From CALFCX01 sp964603025 (GTDB lineage Bacteria; Margulisbacteria; WOR-1; JAKLHX01): 25,260 nucleotides of DNA. The stretch covers positions 1-25,260 of the forward strand of contig CAZRTO010000017.1 of NCBI GenBank assembly GCA_964603025.1. Reading direction: 5' to 3'. Under the pieces are notes generated by a model. That model did not search any database. It saw only the letters and a program-made list of their open reading frames with translations, and was not told the DNA's origin. The position numbers and the translations under genes were made by a program. Shown here piece by piece: positions 7,203 through 14,252 of this stretch (the stretch's first letter is position 1; every line of letters starts with the position of its first letter).

Positions 7203-8523
7203 TGGAGAGCACCGAAACGAGCCTGTCGATGTCCTCTTTTGAGTGCATTTCGCTAAAGGCAAACAGCATGTGGTCCTTAAGGTGAGGATAAAATCTTCCA
7301 AGAGCGGGCCCTGCCGAGATCGCATTCGTCTTGAGAGCTTCCTTGACCCTGGCTTCGGCCACAGGAAGTTTCACGACGAATTCCTTGAAGAATCCCTGAC
7401 CGAACGGAACCGAAAAACCTTTTATGCGGGATATCAAGGAATAAGCATAGCAAGCCGCCGCGTGCGATGCCGAGGCCACCGCCTGCAGGCCTTTTTCGCC
7501 GACATAGGAAAGATAAGCCCCCGCGGTCAACGCGACATATGCCTGGTTGCTGCAGATGTTCGAAGATGCTTTTTCCCGGCGTATGTGCTGTTCTCTGGCC
7601 TGCAGCGTCAACACGAAACCTCTGTTGCCGCGATGATCTTCGGTCATGCCTACTATCCTTCCAGGTATCATCCGCACCAGCTCTTTTTTGGCCGCGAACA
7701 CCCCCAGATAAGGTCCTCCAAAATTCAAGTCGCCGCCCAGGGGCTGCCCTTCGGCCGTTACTATGTCAGCTCCGTATGCCGAAGGCTTGAGCAAAAGCCC
7801 GAGCGATATGGGATCAACGCTCACCACCATAAGCGCTCCGTTCAAACGGGCTATCCTGCTTATCTCACGGACATCTTCAAGATTTCCGAAAAAATTTGGC
7901 ATCTGCACTATTATGCAGGCCGTCCTGTCCGAAACCCCTGACCTCAGTTTTTCAAGGTCTGTTCTCCCGGAAAGATCGGAAATATCATCGACAGCAAATC
8001 TGCCCCCGCCGGAATAGGTCTCAAGCACCTGCCTGTAGCTTGGATTGACGCATCCGGACACGGCGACCCGACCCCTGCCTGTATGATTGCAGCTTAACAC
8101 CGCGGCTTCGGCCATGGCCGTTGCGCCGTCGTAATGCGACGCGTTGGACGCGTCCATGCCTGTGAGGTTGCATATCATGGTCTGGTATTCGTATATCGCC
8201 TGCAAAAGCCCCTGGCTCATCTCGGCCTGATAAGGAGTATACGCCGTCAAAAATTCCGACCTGGAGACCGCATGTTTTACAGCGGAAGGGATAAAATGGC
8301 GGTAAGCTCCTCCACCGGCAAAAGACAGAGAGCTCTTGTTATTTGCGCTTACCTCCCTTAGCTCTTTTACAAGGGATATCTCGTCCGCGGCAGGAGGGAT
8401 CTCCGGAGATCTGTCGGATCTAAGGGCGGACGGGATATCGGAAAAAAGCTGGTCAACGCTATTAAGCCCGAGGGAAAGAAGCATTTCCCGACGATCGGAT
8501 CCGGTATTAGGAATGTAGTTCAT
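7195..8523 (-). CDS. gcvPA: glycine dehydrogenase (decarboxylating) subunit 1
   Basis: One half of the two-subunit P-protein, which decarboxylates glycine and passes the aminomethyl group to the lipoyl arm of GcvH. 442 residues, normal for GcvPA. Family stretches include MNYIPNTGSDRREML at the N-terminus, FAGGGAYRHFIPSAV, TAYTPYQAEMSQGLLQ, YDGATAMAEAA and GQPLGGDLNFGGPYLG. In this split form the PLP lysine lies on subunit 2 (GcvPB), which is not encoded here. The stop overlaps the UPF0280 start. The gap to gcvH is 17 bases, with only a weak SD (GGACC). Confidence 0.95.
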   Translation of the reverse strand: MNYIPNTGSDRREMLLSLGLNSVDQLFSDIPSALRSDRSPEIPPAADEISLVKELREVSANNKSSLSFAGGGAYRHFIPSAVKHAVSRSEFLTAYTPYQAEMSQGLLQAIYEYQTMICNLTGMDASNASHYDGATAMAEAAVLSCNHTGRGRVAVSGCVNPSYRQVLETYSGGGRFAVDDISDLSGRTDLEKLRSGVSDRTACIIVQMPNFFGNLEDVREISRIARLNGALMVVSVDPISLGLLLKPSAYGADIVTAEGQPLGGDLNFGGPYLGVFAAKKELVRMIPGRIVGMTEDHRGNRGFVLTLQAREQHIRREKASSNICSNQAYVALTAGAYLSYVGEKGLQAVASASHAAACYAYSLISRIKGFSVPFGQGFFKEFVVKLPVAEARVKEALKTNAISAGPALGRFYPHLKDHMLFAFSEMHSKEDIDRLVSVLSNV

Positions 8524-8540
8524 CAGGTCAGGTCCAAAAT

Positions 8541-8912
8541 TTATTTCCCGACAAGCTCCGAGTAGTCTTTATGGCCCATAAGACCTTCGAGCTGTTTGGG
8601 ATCCGACAGCTCTATCTTTGCTATCCATCCCCGTCCGTAGGGCTCCTTGTTGACCAGCTCCGGGCTGGCGGAGAGTTCTTCATTTATTCCCGATATTTTG
8701 CCGTCAACTGGGGAGTACACGCTGGATACCGATTTTACGGACTCCAGAACCCCCATTTCCTGGCCTTTTTTAAGCGTCGCCGCCATTTTGGGCAATTCAA
8801 CAAATACCACGTCCCCAAGTTCCTTCTGGGCGTGATCGCTTATCCCTACGGTACCGTCCGGGCTTATCCATTCATGGTCCTTGGTGAATTTGAGGTCCTG
8901 GGGCTTGAACAT
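8541..8912 (-). CDS. gcvH: glycine cleavage system H protein
   Basis: Carries the lipoyl arm that shuttles the aminomethyl group between P-, T- and L-proteins. 123 residues from the second of two close ATGs (8910-8912): GGAGG lies eight bases before it and overlaps the first ATG at 8927, so the first cannot use that site. The lipoylation motif is clear, EMGVLESVKSVSSVYSP, with the modified Lys at about residue 60. The N-terminal HEWI segment and the C-terminal GRGWIAKIEL are also typical. Lies between gcvT (38-base gap) and gcvPA. Confidence 0.96.
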   Translation of the reverse strand: MFKPQDLKFTKDHEWISPDGTVGISDHAQKELGDVVFVELPKMAATLKKGQEMGVLESVKSVSSVYSPVDGKISGINEELSASPELVNKEPYGRGWIAKIELSDPKQLEGLMGHKDYSELVGK

Positions 8913-8950
8913 GGTTTGATCCTCCATTAAGTGGCGACAGAATTATTCTA

Positions 8951-10012
8951 TCACACCTTCTTCCTTTTATAGAAAGGAAGAGGCAGGAACGAGACATCAA
9001 AACCGGTGTCCCTGACGACCAATTTTGGGGAAGCCGGAAGATCCTCTTTTGACGGATAAAGGTACGCCATTCCTACTGGTTTTTTGAGCGAAGGAGAATA
9101 AGTCCCGCTCGTAACCTGTCCGATCTCGCTTGTCCCTTCGTATAGCTTAAAGCCCTGCCGCGGGACCGAGCGGCCAAGCAGTTCAAACCCGACAAGCTTT
9201 TTCAGAGGGCCGGAAGATCTCTGTTCAAGAAGCCGGGTCTTTCCGGCAAAATCCCCTTTTTCATACTTAACAAATCTTTCGTATCCTGCCTCTATGGGGG
9301 TCGTATTCTCGTCAAGTTCATGCCCGTAGAGAGGCAGGCCGGCCTCTATCCTGAGGATATCCCTGCTGCCCAGTCCGCAAGGAGAGGCTCCCGCGGCTAT
9401 CAGCTCTTTCCAGACTTCTTCGGCCGATCCGGCGTCAAAGAACAGCTCTATTCCATCCTCTCCGGTATATCCTGATCTGGACGCGAGCCCGGATGCGCTC
9501 CCTCCGAGCGGAACAGGCATCACGCCCCGGTGTTTGAGCGCGTGAAAATCCGTCCGTAATGCACGTCCGGAAATATCCATGGCCTTTGGCCCCTGGATCG
9601 CGATCGCTGTGTTCCTGCCGTATAAAAGCTGAGATAGCGGGTCCTTTTCTTTTATCTTCGAAAAAACTTTTTGGGTGTTTACGGCATTTGATATGACCAG
9701 GAATCTGTCCTTAAGCCGATAAACCAGGAGATCATCGACCACTGTGCCCCGGTCCGTGCACATGAAAGAATATTGTCCCGACCATTCTCCAAGGGCCGAA
9801 ACATCGTTCGTGGTGATGGACTGCAAAGCTCCGGCATCAAAGACCTCGATCTGTCCCATATGGCCGATATCAAAGATACCGGCCCCGCTTCGGACCGCGC
9901 CGTGTTCCTCCAGCATGCCGCTGTACTGCAGAGGCATAAGCCAGCCCGCAAAATCCACAAGCTTTGCTCCGGAGGATTCATGTAAGCGCGCAAGCGGGGT
10001 TGTCTGGACCAT
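8951..10012 (-). CDS. gcvT: aminomethyltransferase (glycine cleavage T protein)
   Basis: Transfers the one-carbon unit from aminomethyl-GcvH to tetrahydrofolate and releases ammonia. 353 residues, usual length. Typical segments: MVQTTPLARLHESSGAK, FAGWLMPLQYSG, GIFDIGHMGQIEV (conserved Asp/His region), SRSGYTGEDGIEL for folate binding, and GLGSRDILRIEAGLPLYGHE, then TPIEAGYERFV. The C-terminal barrel domain has VTSGTYSPSLKKPVGMAY. The ATG overlaps the hisC stop by one base (TAATG), so it is translated with hisC. Confidence 0.96.
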   Translation of the reverse strand: MVQTTPLARLHESSGAKLVDFAGWLMPLQYSGMLEEHGAVRSGAGIFDIGHMGQIEVFDAGALQSITTNDVSALGEWSGQYSFMCTDRGTVVDDLLVYRLKDRFLVISNAVNTQKVFSKIKEKDPLSQLLYGRNTAIAIQGPKAMDISGRALRTDFHALKHRGVMPVPLGGSASGLASRSGYTGEDGIELFFDAGSAEEVWKELIAAGASPCGLGSRDILRIEAGLPLYGHELDENTTPIEAGYERFVKYEKGDFAGKTRLLEQRSSGPLKKLVGFELLGRSVPRQGFKLYEGTSEIGQVTSGTYSPSLKKPVGMAYLYPSKEDLPASPKLVVRDTGFDVSFLPLPFYKRKKV

Positions 10013-11103
10013 TATATTCCGAGGACTTTCTTCAGGGCTTTTATGAATCTTTCGTTCTGGGGCATTGTGCCGACCGTAACCCTAATACCGCGAGGCAGTC
10101 CGAAAGAGCCGAGCGGACGAACTATAACGCCCTGTCTCATCAGGTCCATAAACACGGTATCGCCGTCCCTTTCAAGGTCTATATAGATGAAGTTGGCTTG
10201 CGTCTTTTCATATTTGACCCCGAGCTTATCAAGCTCCCTGTAAAGATACTGTTTACCTTCGGAATTGTTCCTGAGAGTCCTTGAGATAAAATCATTGTCC
10301 CGCAGAGCTTCGGCCGCAGCTGATTGCGCCAAGCGGTTCACATTGAACGGCATTTTCGCGAGATTCAGGTATTTGATCAGCGCTGGAGAGGAGACTCCGT
10401 ATCCCACCCTGAGGGCCGCGAGCCCGTAGATCTTGGAAAACGTCCTCAGCACTACCACATTTCTGCCTTTTCTTACATACTCGAGAGTGTCCGGATACTC
10501 GCCGCTGTCGGCAAAATCTCCGTAGGCCTCGTCCACTACAACAATGACATGCTGAGGGATCTTTTCCATGAACCTTGAAAGATCATCACGGGCAAAGAAC
10601 GTGCCGGTCGGATTATTCGGATTGCAGAGAAAGACCAGCTTGGTCCTTTGGGTAACTGCCCCTAACATGGCGGCGAGATCATATGAATTATCTTTGAGTT
10701 CGGTGAAAACCGGCGTGCCGTCCATTATTTTTGTGACGAACTCGTACATGCTGAAAGTGTGCCTGGAGATCACCGCTTCGTCTCCGGCGCTCAAAAAAAC
10801 CTGCGCAAGAAGCAACATGATCTCGTCCGACCCGTTGCCGACAATTATGCTCTCCTTAGGGACCGACAGTTTTGCGGAAAGAGCCTCTCTGAGTGGCAGG
10901 TGATGTTGATCCGGATAAATGTGGACCTTTTGCAGGTCTTTCTTCAGCGCCTCCACGGCTTTAGGAGAAGGCCCCAGCGGATTTTCGTTAGAAGCGAGCT
11001 TTATGACCTCTTTCAGACGGAATTCCCTGACCGCTTCCTCCACCTGTTTGCCGGGGATGTACTCCGGAAGGCCCGAAACCGCGCTGCGCGCAAGCTCTTT
11101 CAT
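10012..11103 (-). CDS. hisC: histidinol-phosphate aminotransferase
   Basis: PLP enzyme converting imidazole-acetol phosphate and glutamate to histidinol phosphate; relatives also act on aromatic amino acids. 363 residues. Visible are LASNENPLGPSPKAVEAL, VGNGSDEIM, FLCNPNNPTGTF, VVVDEAYGDFAD and the PLP-lysine motif RTFSKIYGLAALRVGYG. The ATG at 11101-11103 has no SD and lies six bases after an extended -10 element, so it probably heads a leaderless operon with gcvT-gcvH-gcvPA-UPF0280. The link of hisC to one-carbon genes is unusual; the exact substrate is less certain than the family. Confidence 0.9.
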   Translation of the reverse strand: MKELARSAVSGLPEYIPGKQVEEAVREFRLKEVIKLASNENPLGPSPKAVEALKKDLQKVHIYPDQHHLPLREALSAKLSVPKESIIVGNGSDEIMLLLAQVFLSAGDEAVISRHTFSMYEFVTKIMDGTPVFTELKDNSYDLAAMLGAVTQRTKLVFLCNPNNPTGTFFARDDLSRFMEKIPQHVIVVVDEAYGDFADSGEYPDTLEYVRKGRNVVVLRTFSKIYGLAALRVGYGVSSPALIKYLNLAKMPFNVNRLAQSAAAEALRDNDFISRTLRNNSEGKQYLYRELDKLGVKYEKTQANFIYIDLERDGDTVFMDLMRQGVIVRPLGSFGLPRGIRVTVGTMPQNERFIKALKKVLGI

Positions 11104-11109
11104 GGATAG

Positions 11110-11118
11110 ATTATAGCA
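11110..11118 (-). promoter_or_regulatory. extended -10 promoter of the hisC-gcv operon, leaderless type
   Basis: Minus strand TGCTATAAT (11118-11110), then CTATCC, then the hisC ATG. The TGn extension compensates for the lack of a good -35 (only AAAGTT or AAGTTG at 16-17 bases). The predicted start site coincides with the ATG. Confidence 0.75.
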
Positions 11119-11136
11119 TGCTGGTCCAAAACAACT

Positions 11137-12489
11137 TTACCTGGGCTTTTTTTCCCGTTTCTTGACCTCGACCTTGTCCCCGTGCATCCTGTAGAAGCTT
11201 TTGATCGTCTCCTTCTTGAGCACCTGCCCGTTCCTGGACACCGTCCTTACGACCTCGGTGCGGAATGAGTTGCTTTTCACTTCGGTCCTGTAGGTCTGTC
11301 CCGTCTCTGCGTCCTTGGAGGTTATGGTGGTGTATTTATGCTGTATCTTCGGCCTGGAAAAAGACACCTGTTTATCAGAAGCCCGCCCTATGATCCTGAC
11401 CGCCACTCCTTTTTTAAGCGACACTGATTGTATCACGATAGGATATCCTGTGTTATTCTTGAACTTAAGGTCCGAATACGGCGGATATATGACAGCATCC
11501 CTGCCGAGCGGATATATTGAAAAGAATATCCCGTGATTTCCCCTGGACAGAACATCAAGGTCCGCCAGCATGACCGCGTTATAAAGGGTTGTAGCTACCT
11601 GGCAGGCCCCTCCGCCGAGCTCAGGGACAAGCTCGTCTCCCACGATCACATAAGCGTCCCTAAAACCACGCTCCTGTGTGAACTCCCCCATTTCCTTGAT
11701 CAGGGAAAAGGTTTCATCGGTGCCGATATAACAATCGTCGATAAAAGACGCGGAAATACGTATGTTGTGCACCCTGTCGGGCGAATCATATTTTCCGAAA
11801 TAAGTCGTGTAGCTGCCTATTACCTTGGGAGAAGGGATCGCCTCAAGCATGTGACGGGTCACGGCTGGCACAAAGCTTTCTATTGAAAGAGGAAAAGAAG
11901 CCCTGCCTTCTGCAAGCCCGGTTTGGAGCAATGCATATGAGTTCTCTACGGAAAGCTCCCTCCCGATGACATCTCCGATCAACGAGACCTCTTCAGTAAC
12001 AAGGAATTTCGCGTTTGAAGAAGGCCGGTCGACATATTCTTTTACCTGCTCCAGTAAAAGCACCGCATCCTGCGGAGATTCTACCCTGTACAGGGGCTGT
12101 ACTATCTTAGGGGCCCTGTCCAGTCTGTACAATGTCTTTTCCAACGGGTTCATTTTTCGGGAACCGAAAAATATACGGTTTATGCTGTCGTTCACTCTCA
12201 GCTGGGCGCCGATCTGCGAAGGCCAGAACTCGAACCGGGTTATCTTTTTGTCGGATTCATAAAAGAACGACATCGGCCTGTCGGAAATATCATCTGGTTC
12301 GAACGTCGCAAGCACGCCGGCCGCTTCGTGAGGAGACATCCCTCCCACATGGACCTTGCCTATGTAATAGCCGGGTGGTATGCGTCCCGAGGAATACTGG
12401 TTTAAAGAAAATATTATCCCGGCCGCCGCGGAGAGCAGCGCGGCAAAAAAGAATATTTTCCAAAAAATAGAAAACTTCATATAAAACAC
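11137..12489 (-). CDS. VanW-like exported or membrane-anchored protein
   Basis: Family of unknown biochemistry, found with cell-wall genes and named after VanW of vancomycin resistance clusters; presence here is not evidence of resistance. 450 residues from GTG at 12487-12489, or 447 from the ATG at 12478-12480. A hydrophobic N-terminus (IFWKIFFFAALLSAAAGII) is a signal anchor; residues about 35-210 match the YoaR-like N-terminal region; the VanW domain spans about 210-370 with NIRISASFIDDCYIGTDETFS, ELGGGACQVATTLYNA and YPLGRDAVIYPP; the tail is very basic (VEVKKREKKPR). Neither start has an SD; the GTG lies six bases after TTTAAT, which fits the leaderless pattern but overlaps the tuf terminator. 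Start uncertain. Confidence 0.85.
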   Translation of the reverse strand: MFYMKFSIFWKIFFFAALLSAAAGIIFSLNQYSSGRIPPGYYIGKVHVGGMSPHEAAGVLATFEPDDISDRPMSFFYESDKKITRFEFWPSQIGAQLRVNDSINRIFFGSRKMNPLEKTLYRLDRAPKIVQPLYRVESPQDAVLLLEQVKEYVDRPSSNAKFLVTEEVSLIGDVIGRELSVENSYALLQTGLAEGRASFPLSIESFVPAVTRHMLEAIPSPKVIGSYTTYFGKYDSPDRVHNIRISASFIDDCYIGTDETFSLIKEMGEFTQERGFRDAYVIVGDELVPELGGGACQVATTLYNAVMLADLDVLSRGNHGIFFSIYPLGRDAVIYPPYSDLKFKNNTGYPIVIQSVSLKKGVAVRIIGRASDKQVSFSRPKIQHKYTTITSKDAETGQTYRTEVKSNSFRTEVVRTVSRNGQVLKKETIKSFYRMHGDKVEVKKREKKPR

Positions 12490-12500
12490 CGCAAAATTAA

Positions 12501-12530
12501 AGCCCCCCGAGAGGTCGGGGGGCTTTTTTT
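12501..12530. terminator. Rho-independent terminator after tuf
   Basis: Ten-bp stem (AGCCCCCCGA with its complement) and a four-base loop, 26 bases after the tuf stop. The plus-strand side is followed by T7 and the minus side by TTTAATTTT, so it works best on paper in the plus direction, although tuf is read in minus. Confidence 0.88.
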
Positions 12531-12555
12531 GTCCTAATCCAGGAACAAAACCGGA

Positions 12556-13749
12556 TCACTCAATGATCTTTGCAACTACTCCGGCGCCCACAGTGTGTCC
12601 GCCTTCTCTGATAGCGAACCTCTGGCCTTCTTCAATAGCAACATCGGTGATCAGTTCCACGGCCATCGTTATATTGTCCCCGGGCATGACCATCTCTACG
12701 CCCTTGGGAAGAACAACCTGACCGGTCACGTCCGTCGTGCCGATATAGAACTGTGGCCTGTAACCAGGGAAGAAAGGAGTATGTCTTCCGCCCTCTTCCT
12801 TGGTCAGAATGAGCACCTGAGCATCGAACTTTTTGTGCGGCTTTATCGAGCCGGGTTTTGCAAGCACCTGTCCTCTTTGAAGATCTTCCTTTTCGATGCC
12901 TCTCAGAAGAAGCCCGACGTTGTCGCCGGCCATACCTTCATCAAGCGTTTTCCTGAACATCTCGACCCCGGTCACAACGCTCTTTTTGTGGCTGCCCAGA
13001 CCGAGTATTTCGACTTCCTCTCCGACCTTGATCTTGCCCCTGCCGATCCTGCCGGTACCGACCGTGCCCCTGCCGGTGATCGTAAAAACGTCCTCAATAG
13101 GCATAAGAAAAGGCTTATCCAGTTCTCTCTGGGGATCCGGTATGTACGTATCCAAAGCATCCATCAGCTCGAATATGCATTTGGCATCCGGGCTGTCAGG
13201 GTTTGTGGCTTCCATAGCTTTAAGCGCGGAACCTTTTACGATCGGGATCTCGTCGCCGGGGAATTCATATTTCTTAAGTAGCTCCCTGATCTCAACCTCT
13301 ACCAGATCGATCAGCTCTTTATCGTCGACCATATCCACTTTGTTGAGGAAAACAACTATTTTGGGTACGTTGACCTGCCTGGCAAGGAGGATATGCTCTC
13401 TGGTCTGGGGCATGGGGCCGTCGGCGGCGCTGACCACGAGGATGGCGCCGTCCATCTGCGCGGCACCGATGACCATGTTCTTTACATAGTCGGCGTGTCC
13501 CGGGCAGTCTATATGTGCATAATGCCTTTTTTCTGTTTCGTATTCGACGTGCGCGATAGCAATGGTGATACCCCTTGCCTTTTCTTCCGGCGCGCTGTCG
13601 ATCTCATCAAAGCCTTTCGCTTTTGCCATGCCTTTGGCTGCCAGCGTCTTTGTTATTGCCGATGTAAGGGTGGTTTTCCCGTGGTCGACGTGCCCTATCG
13701 TTCCGACGTTTACGTGGTTCTTCTTCCTCTCAAACTTTTCACGAGCCAT
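12556..13749 (-). CDS. tuf: elongation factor Tu
   Basis: GTPase delivering aminoacyl-tRNA to the ribosomal A site. 397 residues, typical. G-motifs are all present: GHVDHGKTTL (G1), RGITI (G2), DCPGHADYVKNM (G3), NKVDMVDD (G4) and GSALKAME (G5); domains 2 and 3 follow (FTITGRGTVGTGRI, GGRHTPFFPGYRPQF, REGGHTVGAGVV). ATG is preceded by AGGAGG with eight bases spacing. It has its own strong promoter beside a tRNA locus containing tRNA-Thr, like the tRNA-tuf arrangement of many bacteria. A hairpin terminator follows. Confidence 0.99.
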   Translation of the reverse strand: MAREKFERKKNHVNVGTIGHVDHGKTTLTSAITKTLAAKGMAKAKGFDEIDSAPEEKARGITIAIAHVEYETEKRHYAHIDCPGHADYVKNMVIGAAQMDGAILVVSAADGPMPQTREHILLARQVNVPKIVVFLNKVDMVDDKELIDLVEVEIRELLKKYEFPGDEIPIVKGSALKAMEATNPDSPDAKCIFELMDALDTYIPDPQRELDKPFLMPIEDVFTITGRGTVGTGRIGRGKIKVGEEVEILGLGSHKKSVVTGVEMFRKTLDEGMAGDNVGLLLRGIEKEDLQRGQVLAKPGSIKPHKKFDAQVLILTKEEGGRHTPFFPGYRPQFYIGTTDVTGQVVLPKGVEMVMPGDNITMAVELITDVAIEEGQRFAIREGGHTVGAGVVAKIIE

Positions 13750-13784
13750 GTTTTGTTCCTCCTTGAATTTTTCTCAATACGTCA

Positions 13785-13813
13785 ATTATAGTATACCCAT
13801 TTTTCGCAGTCAA
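13785..13813 (-). promoter_or_regulatory. tuf promoter
   Basis: Minus strand TTGACT (13813-13808), 17-base spacer, TATAAT (13790-13785): near-consensus. The start site should lie about 30 bases before the tuf ATG. The first T of the -35 is also the base in the discriminator position of the tRNA-like 3' piece. Confidence 0.85.
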
Positions 13814-13877
13814 GCCCGCGACCGGGATTGAACCGGTGACCTTCCCGCCAAAGGCGGGATGCTCTACCAACTAAGCT
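13813..13877 (-). pseudogene. tRNA-like gene lacking its 5' acceptor strand (positions 9-73)
   Basis: Read on the minus strand, the end of tRNA-Thr (CCCAGCT) runs straight into AGCTTAGTTGGTAGAGC, a normal D arm, followed by an anticodon arm, a perfect T arm (ACCGG-TTCAATC-CCGGT) and the acceptor 3' strand CGCGGGC. The first eight positions are missing. Standard numbering puts TTT at the anticodon, but position 33 is C instead of the near-invariant U, and C32/G38 and C33/G37 could pair, leaving only a three-base loop. The missing strand is found 376 bases away in the 14208-14252 piece. As it stands it should not fold as a complete tRNA. Confidence 0.7.
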
Positions 13878-13946
13878 GGGAATGGGGATTGAACCCATGA
13901 CCTCGTCCTTACCAAGGACGTGCTCTACCAACTGAGCTACCCCAGC
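13874..13946 (-). tRNA. tRNA-Thr(GGT)
   Basis: Complete cloverleaf in 73 bases: acceptor GCTGGGG/TTCCCAGC (one G-U pair), D arm GCTCAGTTGGTAGAGC, anticodon stem CGTCC/GGACG with loop TTGGTAA (anticodon GGT), T arm ATGGG-TTCAATC-CCCAT, discriminator U, no encoded CCA. The GIY-YIG ORF stop codon (TAG at 13937-13939) lies within its 5' end, and its 3' end abuts or overlaps the next tRNA-like piece. Confidence 0.93.
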
Positions 13947-14194
13947 GGATTCCCGAAAAGAACCAAAGAGTCTATATATTTCCTGCTCTTCCTAGACTTG
14001 ATATAGCGCTCTCTTCGGCATGCCTCTTTGCTAGTGCCATAACTTTCTTTGTAAACCAACTCAAAGGGAGCACAGAAATAGTTGCCTTTTGTCTTCCCCG
14101 CGTTGTGTTCTCGAATTCTTCTTTCAAGATTTGTCGTAGAGCCTATGTAATACCTGCCGTTCTTCAAACTCCTAAGTATATACACAAAGTGCAT
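13937..14194 (-). CDS. small GIY-YIG domain nuclease-like protein
   Basis: 85 residues forming a stand-alone GIY-YIG module of the UPF0213/YhbQ-like kind. Visible are FVYILRSLKNGRYYIGST (motif as VYI...YYIG), the Arg segment NLERRIREHN, KTKGNYFCAPFELVYKE, and the ERYIKSRKSRKYI helix with the catalytic-type Glu. Biochemical roles of this subfamily are poorly defined; related domains occur in homing endonucleases and UvrC. It begins 14 bases after the end of a 5' tRNA-like piece and its stop codon is the TAG inside tRNA-Thr, so the ORF exactly fills the space between tRNA sequences. No clear SD precedes the ATG. It could be a mobile or homing element inserted into a tRNA gene. Confidence 0.8.
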   Translation of the reverse strand: MHFVYILRSLKNGRYYIGSTTNLERRIREHNAGKTKGNYFCAPFELVYKESYGTSKEACRRERYIKSRKSRKYIDSLVLFGNPLG

Positions 14195-14207
14195 AAAGCC
14201 CCCGCAA

Positions 14208-14252
14208 CTTCCCGCTAAAGGCGGGATGCTCTACCAACTGAGCTACACGGGC
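14208..14252 (-). pseudogene. 5' piece of a tRNA-like gene (positions 1-45)
   Basis: Minus strand GCCCGTG (acceptor 5' strand), TA, D arm GCTCAGTTGGTAGAGC, and anticodon arm TCCCG-CCTTTAG-CGGGA, after which similarity to a tRNA stops; the T arm is replaced by TTGCGGGGGC and then the GIY-YIG ORF. Its acceptor strand pairs with the CGCGGGC of the 3' piece at 13813-13877 with only one G-U. The rlmN stop codon lies at its positions 8-10. Confidence 0.65.

Noticed and set aside
11137..12489. VanW-like gene as a vancomycin resistance determinant
   Set aside because: VanW-domain proteins are widespread and no vanH/A/X genes are nearby.
12896..13489. 197-codon plus-strand ORF opposite tuf
   Set aside because: Antisense to highly conserved EF-Tu; Ser/Leu/Thr-rich composition is a by-product of tuf codon use and there is no SD.
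13937..14252. Group I intron in a tRNA with a GIY-YIG homing gene
   Set aside because: The intervening segment contains a complete tRNA-Thr and a duplicated D/anticodon region, and no group I core was recognised.
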